DNA of 11,720 nt. Origin: an uncultured Prevotella sp. (GTDB lineage Bacteria; Bacteroidota; Bacteroidia; Bacteroidales; Bacteroidaceae). The stretch is taken from the NCBI GenBank assembly GCA_934230965.1, contig CAKQFW010000043.1, positions 1 to 11,720 on the forward strand. The letters run 5' to 3'. The notes beneath the pieces were generated by a model, which had not been told where the DNA came from, made no database searches, and worked only from the letters and a program-made list of their open reading frames with translations. Both the position numbers and the translations under genes were made by a program. Shown piece by piece: positions 6,806 to 11,720 of the stretch. How positions within the stretch are numbered: the first letter of the stretch is position 1; each line of letters starts with the position of its first letter.

Positions 6806-7498
6806 TTAAAACTCCAGTCGGAAACCCTTTTGTTTCAATTCATCATAGCTTTCTTTATTAAAGCGGTATAGGTTAGCCTCGCGTTTAGGCGTAGGCCATA
6901 CCGTTTCGTCGAGTTTTATCAGCAGGTCGAAGTGCAGCATCTTTTTTGAGAAGTTGGCGCGATCAAACTTTATGCCGAGAATGGCCTCATACAGCAGTTG
7001 CAGCTCTTTCATCGTAAATTTCTCGGGCAGCAAATCGAAGCCGATAGGTCGGAAGTGCAGCCGTTCGCGCAGCACCGACAGCGCATGACGCAGTATGCGG
7101 TCGTGGTCGAAAGCCAGTTGCGGTATCTCGTCAAGCCCAAACCATTTAGCCTTTGCCGCATCGTCGCCGCCCTTTACCTCCTGAATTTTGCACAAGGCAT
7201 AATAGGCAATGGTGATAACGCGCTCGCGAGGGTCGCGGTTAGGGTCAGAAAAAGCATGAAACTGCTCAATATATTCGGCCACCATGCCCGTTTCTTCCAT
7301 CAGTTCGCGTCGGGCCCCTTGCTCGGCGCTCTCGTCCATTTTCAAGAAGCCGCCCGGAAAGGCCCATCGTCCTTTATAGGGTTCAAGTGCTCTTTCTATC
7401 AGCAGCACTTGCAGCTTGGTGCCATCGAAGCCAAATATCACACAGTCGGTTGTTACAGCGGGGTGCGGATACTTATATTGATACATTTTCTCTTCCAT
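6806..7498 (-). CDS. Nudix hydrolase / NrtR-like transcriptional regulator (Nudix domain plus winged helix)
   Basis: A 230-residue protein with an N-terminal Nudix fold and a C-terminal winged helix. The Nudix box G-x5-E-x7-RELxEExGM lies at 50-72 and is intact (GGFLKMDE, then RRELMEETGM). Residues 161-220 (FTMKELQLLYEAILG, then DRANFSKKML and a basic wing near 204-212) match the DNA-binding domain of NrtR/AraR-type regulators (COG4111). These sense ADP-ribose or sugar effectors and repress NAD or pentose genes. Many regulators of this type have a degenerate Nudix box, so an intact one means real hydrolysis of ADP-ribose or a related compound is possible. The start at 7498 is used because the promoter (7527-7557) lies downstream of the earlier ATG at 7609. 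It is followed by the ADP-ribosylglycohydrolase, which supports an ADP-ribose theme. Confidence 0.86.
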   Translation of the reverse strand: MEEKMYQYKYPHPAVTTDCVIFGFDGTKLQVLLIERALEPYKGRWAFPGGFLKMDESAEQGARRELMEETGMVAEYIEQFHAFSDPNRDPRERVITIAYYALCKIQEVKGGDDAAKAKWFGLDEIPQLAFDHDRILRHALSVLRERLHFRPIGFDLLPEKFTMKELQLLYEAILGIKFDRANFSKKMLHFDLLIKLDETVWPTPKREANLYRFNKESYDELKQKGFRLEF

Positions 7499-7526
7499 AT
7501 CTTTATCTTGTGTAATTATTACGCCG

Positions 7527-7557
7527 CAAAGATATATATTATTATTTATGCCGCAAA
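7527..7557 (-). promoter_or_regulatory. Consensus Bacteroidetes promoter of the Nudix regulator, with a repeated octamer
   Basis: On the minus strand TTTG (7554-7557), exactly 19 bp, then TATCTTTG (7527-7534): a full -33/-7 match. The octamer TTTGCGGC occurs twice, 27 bp apart, each time overlapping a promoter element (plus-strand positions 7550-7557 and 7523-7530). That placement suits an operator that blocks polymerase, possibly autoregulation by the product. The predicted leader to the ATG at 7498 is about 20 nt. Confidence 0.8.
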
Positions 7558-7609
7558 ATATTCTTAGGTATTTTTTACAATAGACATGAAAAAGAATGAT
7601 ATCCAGCAC

Positions 7610-7770
7610 TGTTCGCCCTCTTCGAGGACGCTATACATCTTATTTATTAGCAGCAGGTTACGTTCGCTACGCTCTCTTCACCAGCTGTTATGAACATTCG
7701 CCGCCCTTGGCGACGTTCATTAACGCATAGGTTTATGACATGCTGTTCAAAGTATCAATATTGATTAACA
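7610..7770. other. Intergenic segment with a two-part hairpin
   Basis: No gene is visible here. A hairpin at 7690-7720 pairs ATGAAC with GTTCAT and, inside it, CGCC with GGCG around a short loop. A smaller CCTC-ttc-GAGG lies at 7617-7627. TTCGCTACGC at about 7664-7673 resembles the TTCGCGCTACGCGCG repeat of the distal spacer. There is no T-run, so these are not convincing terminators. Confidence 0.45.
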
Positions 7771-7807
7771 ACAAGGCTGTAACAGCATTTTAACAGAAAT
7801 GCAACAG
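7770..7807 (+). promoter_or_regulatory. Helically phased AACAG direct repeats
   Basis: AACAG starts at 7781, 7792 and 7803, with a one-base variant AACAA at 7770: four copies at an exact 11-bp period, so all on one face of the helix. Direct repeats with helical spacing upstream of a promoter are typical of response-regulator or activator binding. They end five bases before the 14-bp palindrome. Confidence 0.5.
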
Positions 7808-7811
7808 AAGT

Positions 7812-7825
7812 TGCAAACGTTTGCA
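7812..7825. promoter_or_regulatory. Perfect 14-bp palindrome, LacI-family-like operator
   Basis: TGCAAACGTTTGCA is its own reverse complement. The AAACGTTT centre with a middle CG step is the classic shape of LacI/GalR-family operators, for example the PurR box. It is centred about 76 bp upstream of the likely transcription start of the 907-residue gene, a position better suited to activation than to blocking. Confidence 0.6.
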
Positions 7826-7880
7826 TGCCATTTCCATCACTTTTCTGATAGATGTATATCAAGCGTATAGTGAAAACTAC

Positions 7881-7888
7881 TAATTTTG
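7881..7888 (+). promoter_or_regulatory. -7 promoter box of the large secreted-protein gene
   Basis: TAATTTTG matches TAnnTTTG exactly. No TTTG is found at the -33 distance, where the sequence is TATCAAG, so the promoter may need an activator at the upstream repeats or palindrome. Transcription is expected to start near 7895. Confidence 0.68.
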
Positions 7889-7894
7889 CACGCA

Positions 7895-8060
7895 GATTTA
7901 AAAGAACTAATAAACCACAACCAATAAAACGGTAACGCCTTAGCTTTCAGATAAAAGCCGAGAAACGTCAGACTACATACAATAGTAAAATCCAAATAGC
8001 TCAGGCCATACCCAATATAATAGAAACAACAAACTTAACATAATAATAAATAGAACCAAT
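7895..8060 (+). other. Long AT-rich 5' leader of the secreted-protein gene
   Basis: About 165 nt separate the predicted start from the ATG at 8061. The leader is A-rich and G-poor toward its end, which suits Bacteroidetes translation without Shine-Dalgarno pairing. A weak hairpin GCTTT/AAAGC lies near 7942-7957. No known riboswitch pattern was recognised and no small open frame stands out. Confidence 0.4.
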
Positions 8061-10784
8061 ATGAAAAGATTCTTAACTTTCTTAATGACCGTCATGGCCC
8101 TATTCGCCTTCTCGACGAATGTCATGGCAGATTTGAACGTTTATCTGGAAACAAACAGCACAGTAAACGGAAAAGTATGTAAATGGGAAAAAAATGGCCC
8201 TAAATTTACCCTTGTTGAAGGCACAACGTACAAACTTGAGGTAACCAACGTTTCTGACGATCCATTCTTTTTCAGAATTAAAGTGAATGATTGGAACACA
8301 AGTTTACAGCCTTACACCGAAGATAAAGACGGAAATGTCTTAGATCTTGAAGGTACTAAATATACGTTGTATCCTTCGTATGGCTCAGACGACAGTCCTT
8401 TCTATGGCACTGGTAAAGCATGGAAGATAACAGGTTTTAAAGACACATACGAGAAATTGGAGATTTATGTAAATCTTCCCGAAAATGATAAGCCAGCAAG
8501 AAATGTATGGGTTAAACAAATAAAGAAAAGCATAACCCCCAAAAACCCTGTAACCCCTCCCACCCCAGGCCCCTCTGGCGAAATTACGGCTCCCCCTGCA
8601 GGTTATTATCTTGTGGGCAACTTCTTCTCACCTTATAATAAAGCAGATATAACCCCAGGCCCCGATGGCGACAACATTAATTATTATCGTCATTATTTTA
8701 AGTTTGATCAGAACAAAGAAGGTACTTACACCATCGACATTCCCGCTTGCCTTACCGCCAAGATGCAGATTTTGGCCGCTGACGATGCTGGCAATATGAA
8801 GGTTTACGGCCCCACCGATGCTACTACGTCGAGCATAAGCAACCAGCACCCCAAGACAGATGGCAGCGTAACGGGTGCCCTGACAGGCTCAGACGAGCTT
8901 TCAGAGAACAGCCCCTACTGGAGTCTCACCACTCGTAACGATGACAAAGATATCGACGACGATGGCATGTACACCATAAGCTTTACAATTGCCGATGGCA
9001 CCCCCACCAAATGGACCATCAAACACGACTACAACACACGCGTAGCCTATCTGCTGAGCACCAGTTACGATGCCACCGCACAACCTATCTATGACAAGCG
9101 TAAAGAAGATAGATTCGACAACAACACAAATGCCTTCATACACTTTAACGGCACGAACGGCTACTATATTTTAGGTTATGTGGTAAACGATGCGCAAAAA
9201 CAAGCAGCACAATATACACAAGCGGTGAAAGCCACCCCTAGCATCCACGTAACTAAGACCATTAAGGACAACTCGGGTACACACGACAAACTATTCTTCT
9301 TGGGCAACGATGGATCAACGTATAAAAACAAGCTGAGTCCTAACCAGCCTTCGTTCACCCTCAAGCTTGACGGTATGAAAGAAATAGAGTATAACCCCAA
9401 CCGTGGCGACAACGACTTGGCCAGTGCAGAAGGTTCATACGGCATGTCAGGAAGTTTCAGTATTCTGGGCGATGCAGATAAGATAGACTACCCCAACACC
9501 ATTACATTGGTAGGCGACGCCATTCCTGGCACCACCAACGCCGATGGTTCATGGAACTGGGCTTCGACAGCCGCCGAGATGACATACGATGCCAACGAGC
9601 GTTGCTATAAGATAACCATCGAGACCACCAAAGACAATTATGAAGGCGGTTTCCGCTTCGTAGGCAACCACTCACAGGCATACAACTGGTATGAAGACGC
9701 TACAGATGACGAGAGCAAGATGGCAAAGAGCAACAACAAGAACCTCTCTGGCCACAGCTGCGAGCCCTATGATCCCAACTTCTTGACCTATACCGAAGAG
9801 GGCGCCACCACCGCTACCGATGCAACAAACAACATCAACTGGAACCGTAAGGCAGGCTCACACGTGGTGAAACTCTACATCGTTACCGACGAAAATAACA
9901 ATACCGTATTTAAATATACCATCGAGACCACCGAGGACATAGGCATACCGTTTACCTATCGTGCTGGCAAGTTTATACGCACCTACAGCAACAACGTAGC
10001 CATGGATGTGGTAAGCAAAAACGTAAAGGTGTATGAGGCTTACAAGTATGACAAGGCCAGCGACGAAACCAACATCTACTCGCCGGGCACCTTGCATCTG
10101 CGTCAGCTGCAATATATACCTGCCAACGTGGGCGTAGTGCTCATCGGCATCGTGCCCGCCTCAAACGAATTGAGCGATGGCGACAAGCTCGACTTCACCT
10201 TGCGCAAGCGCACAGATGACGAGGATACAGCCGTAGACGCTATACAATATGTAAACGTATGGACCAAGGCCGATCAATACACTGGTGATCCATGGAACAA
10301 CTTCCTCGCCCCCACAGTGGTGGCCAACAACAGTCTGGGCAACATTGAGAAAGAGGGCGAAACCGTTACCTACCGCTACTATGGTTTGGGCAACTATCAT
10401 CGCACCAATTATTATAAAACGCACCCAGAGGCAAAAGACGAAGCCGACTATATAGGCTTCTTCCGCCTTACCCCCGACGGTCGTTCAGGTGCCAACAAGG
10501 CTTATCTGCGCATGCCCGCCAGCGCTGAGGTTGAAGGAGGAAAGTTTGGCTTCATCGACTATAATGCCCATTTTATCGGCCCGAAAGACGAAGACGATGC
10601 CTCGCTTGCTAAGATGATGATTGTTTTTGACGACGAAGAAGAGGGTGGCGTTACCGAAATTAAGAACGTAGAAACAGTGAAGCCCCATCACGACAACGCC
10701 TACTATACCCTTCAGGGCATAAAGGTGCTGAACCCCACAAAGGGCATCTATATTCACAATGGCAAGAAAATCGTTATCAAGTAA
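8061..10784 (+). CDS. Large secreted multi-module surface protein with a T9SS-like C-terminal tail
   Basis: A 907-residue protein that I cannot assign to a named family. The signal peptide MKRFLTFLMTVMALFAFSTN-VMA is cut after residue 23. Residues 24-155 are a beta-rich domain. A Pro-rich linker (157-180) leads to a module starting GYYLVGNFFSP (181) that recalls starch-binding or SusE/F-type beta domains. Another ITLVGDAIPG segment near 480 opens a similar repeat. The part after about 640 is a different beta-rich region with YIPANVGVVLIG. The end, TLQGIKVLNPTKGIYIHNGK plus a basic tail (from about 883), resembles the short C-terminal signal of Prevotella secreted proteins, so export through type IX secretion is plausible. 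GC is near 37% for roughly 8161-8520, then about 50% or more, with the step at the linker, so the N-terminal domain may be an exchanged part. No catalytic motif was seen; a binding or adhesin role is a guess. Confidence 0.8.
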   Translation: MKRFLTFLMTVMALFAFSTNVMADLNVYLETNSTVNGKVCKWEKNGPKFTLVEGTTYKLEVTNVSDDPFFFRIKVNDWNTSLQPYTEDKDGNVLDLEGTKYTLYPSYGSDDSPFYGTGKAWKITGFKDTYEKLEIYVNLPENDKPARNVWVKQIKKSITPKNPVTPPTPGPSGEITAPPAGYYLVGNFFSPYNKADITPGPDGDNINYYRHYFKFDQNKEGTYTIDIPACLTAKMQILAADDAGNMKVYGPTDATTSSISNQHPKTDGSVTGALTGSDELSENSPYWSLTTRNDDKDIDDDGMYTISFTIADGTPTKWTIKHDYNTRVAYLLSTSYDATAQPIYDKRKEDRFDNNTNAFIHFNGTNGYYILGYVVNDAQKQAAQYTQAVKATPSIHVTKTIKDNSGTHDKLFFLGNDGSTYKNKLSPNQPSFTLKLDGMKEIEYNPNRGDNDLASAEGSYGMSGSFSILGDADKIDYPNTITLVGDAIPGTTNADGSWNWASTAAEMTYDANERCYKITIETTKDNYEGGFRFVGNHSQAYNWYEDATDDESKMAKSNNKNLSGHSCEPYDPNFLTYTEEGATTATDATNNINWNRKAGSHVVKLYIVTDENNNTVFKYTIETTEDIGIPFTYRAGKFIRTYSNNVAMDVVSKNVKVYEAYKYDKASDETNIYSPGTLHLRQLQYIPANVGVVLIGIVPASNELSDGDKLDFTLRKRTDDEDTAVDAIQYVNVWTKADQYTGDPWNNFLAPTVVANNSLGNIEKEGETVTYRYYGLGNYHRTNYYKTHPEAKDEADYIGFFRLTPDGRSGANKAYLRMPASAEVEGGKFGFIDYNAHFIGPKDEDDASLAKMMIVFDDEEEGGVTEIKNVETVKPHHDNAYYTLQGIKVLNPTKGIYIHNGKKIVIK

Positions 10785-10811
10785 AGTAAACCTCTTAAAC
10801 AAGCAATAGCA

Positions 10812-10982
10812 ATGAAAAAATATATAAAGCCTTCAGTACAAATAATTAATGTTGTGGTTGAGCAACTGTTAGCCAGCGAGTCGGGAGATATTCCCGAAGG
10901 CGACGCAAAACTCAACGAAGGAGATTGGGATATTGAAGACGACGAGCCCAGCGATGGCTCATACTTTGGATCTTGGGAGTAA
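10812..10982 (+). CDS. 56-residue acidic microprotein downstream of the secreted protein
   Basis: ATG at 10812 and TAA at 10980-10982. The protein opens MKKYIKPSVQIINVVVEQLL, followed by ASESGDIPEG and an acidic, Trp-, Tyr- and Gly-containing tail (NEGDWDIEDDEP, then YFGSWE at the end). A basic start MKK(Y)IKP, a short beta-like stretch, LLA-S, then a variable polar tail is a pattern I associate with a common family of tiny Bacteroidales proteins of unknown function, often next to secreted-protein genes. It begins 27 bp after the large gene and precedes the terminator, so it is co-transcribed. It lacks a normal hydrophobic signal peptide. It could be a leader-type peptide precursor (the conserved N-terminus as leader, the tail as core), but no modifying enzyme is in view. 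Confidence 0.75.
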   Translation: MKKYIKPSVQIINVVVEQLLASESGDIPEGDAKLNEGDWDIEDDEPSDGSYFGSWE

Positions 10983-11017
10983 TTATCCTCCACATCGTAC
11001 GTAATATATGAAGACCG

Positions 11018-11067
11018 AAAGGGTGTTTCGAGCCGATAAAACGGCAAGAAGCGCCCTTTCTTTTTTT
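11018..11067 (+). terminator. Rho-independent terminator after the microprotein
   Basis: AAAGGGTGT pairs with GCGCCCTTT (9 bp including two G-U pairs), enclosing an inner GCCG-ataaaa-CGGC hairpin flanked by TTC/GAA. A T-run at 11059-11067 follows. It closes the 8061-10982 transcript. Confidence 0.82.
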
Positions 11068-11150
11068 GTAATTATCGCTAAAATGGCTCAAACATTATTA
11101 TTATAGTGCCGTAATGAAAACAACATTGAACAATAAATAAAGATTAATTA

Positions 11151-11165
11151 TTCGCGCTACGCGCG
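11151..11165 (+). repeat. TTCGCGCTACGCGCG hairpin repeat, copy 1
   Basis: A 15-bp GC-rich sequence in AT-rich surroundings that folds as CGCG-cta-CGCG. An identical copy lies at 11280-11294, 129 bp away in the same orientation. Confidence 0.7.
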
Positions 11166-11172
11166 ATTATTA

Positions 11173-11215
11173 TTAATGTTCAATTAATGTTCAATTAATG
11201 ATAATTAATGTTTAA
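11173..11215 (+). repeat. 11-bp tandem repeat TTAATGTTCAA
   Basis: Two exact copies (11173-11183, 11184-11194), then two degenerate ones (from 11195 and from 11205). Iteron-like spacing at one helical turn, but no replication gene or DnaA box was recognised nearby. Confidence 0.65.
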
Positions 11216-11223
11216 GCCCGCAA

Positions 11224-11240
11224 GCAATGCAAAGCATTGC
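11224..11240. repeat. Perfect inverted repeat GCAATGC-aaa-GCATTGC
   Basis: A 7-bp stem with a 3-nt loop in the AT-rich spacer. No T-run follows, so it is a structural element of unknown role rather than a terminator. Confidence 0.6.
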
Positions 11241-11279
11241 GAGCATGATAACAATTATTGTAAAAACACAACAAAATAT

Positions 11280-11294
11280 TTCGCGCTACGCGCG
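11280..11294 (+). repeat. TTCGCGCTACGCGCG hairpin repeat, copy 2
   Basis: Exact 15-bp match to 11151-11165. The flanks are unrelated between the two copies, so the repeated unit is the hairpin itself. Confidence 0.7.
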
Positions 11295-11350
11295 TTTTCT
11301 TGAACACGAATTTCCATAAATTATCCACAAATTAATCCATGAATTATCCA

Positions 11351-11364
11351 AGTAGGACGGTGGC
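11351..11364 (+). repeat. Truncated REP-like unit (left arm only)
   Basis: AGTAGGACGGTGGC matches the left arm and then diverges into the AAGTGAAGAGTGAA flank of the next unit, as if the right half was lost or overwritten. Confidence 0.65.
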
Positions 11365-11427
11365 GTAGTTAAGTGAAGAGTGAAGAACGAAGAGTGAAGA
11401 ATTCATGTGATAGACAAGGCAAATCCA

Positions 11428-11459
11428 AGTAGGACGGTGGCCTCTGTGCCCCGTCCTCC
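11428..11459 (+). repeat. REP-like hairpin unit, copy 5
   Basis: Full 32-bp core, identical to the minus-strand reading of 5353-5384. The upstream flank is shared with that copy (AAGTGAAGAGTGAA from 11371, CATGTG, then GGCAAATCC), so a longer element was copied. The tail here is the variant AGCAACAAGCAATG, which also occurs in part after copy 7. Confidence 0.85.
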
Positions 11460-11482
11460 AGCAACAAGCAATGCTATTTACT

Positions 11483-11536
11483 CCCCTCTCCAATGGGGAG
11501 GGGAAAGCCGTGCGTTAGCGCGGCGCTGGGGAGGGG
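11483..11536. repeat. GGGGAGGGG-type hairpin element between copies 5 and 6
   Basis: CCCCTCTCC (11483-11491) pairs with GGGGAGGGG (11495-11503). A second hairpin, GCCGTGC-gtta-GCGCGGC (11507-11524), follows, and then a second GGGGAGGGG (11528-11536) can compete for the same left arm. This looks like a different small palindromic family sitting inside the spacer of the copy 5/6 pair. Confidence 0.65.
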
Positions 11537-11572
11537 CTGTTGATGGTTATCTATTTAGAAGTGCTGGGTGCT

Positions 11573-11604
11573 GGAGGACGGGGCACGGAGGCCACCGTCC
11601 TACT
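11573..11604 (-). repeat. REP-like hairpin unit, copy 6 (inverted)
   Basis: Reverse complement of the 32-bp core with an AGCACCCA-type tail. The tail continues on the plus strand as GGTTATCTATTTAGAA (11546-11561), also found in reverse complement after copy 1 (5307-5322). Head-to-head with copy 5, 113 bp apart. Confidence 0.85.
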
Positions 11605-11615
11605 TTGGTTTGCCC

Positions 11616-11646
11616 AGTAGGATGGTGTCTCTGTGCCCCATCCTCC
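11616..11646 (+). repeat. REP-like hairpin unit, copy 7, with compensated stem
   Basis: A 31-bp variant. The left arm reads AGGATGG instead of AGGACGG and the right arm CCATCCT instead of CCGTCCT, so a C-G pair became T-A and the stem is kept. One G is lost after the stem. The tail is AGCAACAAGCAAGG. Confidence 0.82.
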
Positions 11647-11720
11647 AGCAACAAGCAAGGCGTTTATTGGCAGAAAACGGCGTAAACGTTGGGCAAAGCC
11701 ATGCAAAAGGTGGCGCGAAA
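11647..11720. other. Unassigned window end
   Basis: Short open frames run off the window edge on both strands (for example a plus-strand frame through GQSHAKGGAK), but none has a recognisable motif or start. No gene is claimed. Confidence 0.3.

Larger units (their letters stand above)
11068..11350. other. AT-rich gene-free spacer with several repeat types
   Basis: No credible gene is seen. Besides the repeats listed separately, 11300-11350 carries three close variants of AATTATCCA/AATTAATCCA. On the minus strand these read as the ATTCATGGAT/AATTTGTGGAT style repeat, which I recall as frequent in Bacteroidetes intergenic DNA. Confidence 0.55.

Noticed and set aside
7499..7609. Upstream ATG at 7609 for the Nudix regulator
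   Set aside because: A full consensus promoter lies at 7527-7557, downstream of that ATG, and the extra residues are not family-like.
11173..11215. Replication origin with iterons
   Set aside because: Only two exact repeats, no replication initiator gene and no DnaA box recognised.
11407..11685. Plus-strand 92-codon open frame
   Set aside because: It consists of three repeat units and the nested GGGGAGGGG hairpin; the peptide is repeat-derived.

Overview
The window reads as a chromosomal piece of a Bacteroidales bacterium, most likely Prevotella or a close relative. Protein families fit this: an Mfa2/FimB-like lipoprotein, a NrtR/AraR-type Nudix regulator, and a secreted protein whose tail resembles Prevotella type IX secretion C-termini. 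The promoters fit as well. Several genes carry the Bacteroidetes -7 box TAnnTTTG, one with a matching -33 TTTG at 19 bp, and Shine-Dalgarno sequences are essentially absent. Coding GC is moderate and the spacers are AT-rich.

Layout. (1) 1-4226, plus strand: the 3' part of rlmN, then a tight row of a PdxA-like gene, a flippase-like multipass membrane protein (ATGA overlap) and a fimbrillin-type lipoprotein. (2) 4340-5170: a type II pantothenate kinase with its own promoter. (3) 5171-5538: a spacer with palindromic REP-like repeats. (4) 5539-7498, minus strand: a small acidic protein, an ADP-ribosylglycohydrolase and a Nudix-winged-helix regulator. The last two probably form one transcript that handles or senses ADP-ribose, NAD or a sugar metabolite. 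(5) 7610-8060: a rich regulatory spacer with phased AACAG repeats, a perfect 14-bp palindrome, a -7 box and a long leader. It drives a 907-residue secreted protein (8061-10784) and a 56-residue peptide (10812-10982), which end at a terminator. (6) 11068-11720: a gene-poor, repeat-rich region that holds a second cluster of the REP-like repeats.

The strongest anomaly is the PdxA homologue. Its fold is readable from end to end, but all three metal-binding histidines and the surrounding active-site motifs are replaced while the frame stays open, so it is probably a pseudoenzyme or has been repurposed. The second is the REP-like family. It has a compensated base change in its stem, and a larger composite module appears in inverted orientation on both sides of the 5.5-11.3 kb block. 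The third is the secreted-protein locus, which shows a sharp composition step between modules, an activator-type upstream region and a conserved-looking downstream microprotein. All calls come from reading the sequence; no database search was possible.
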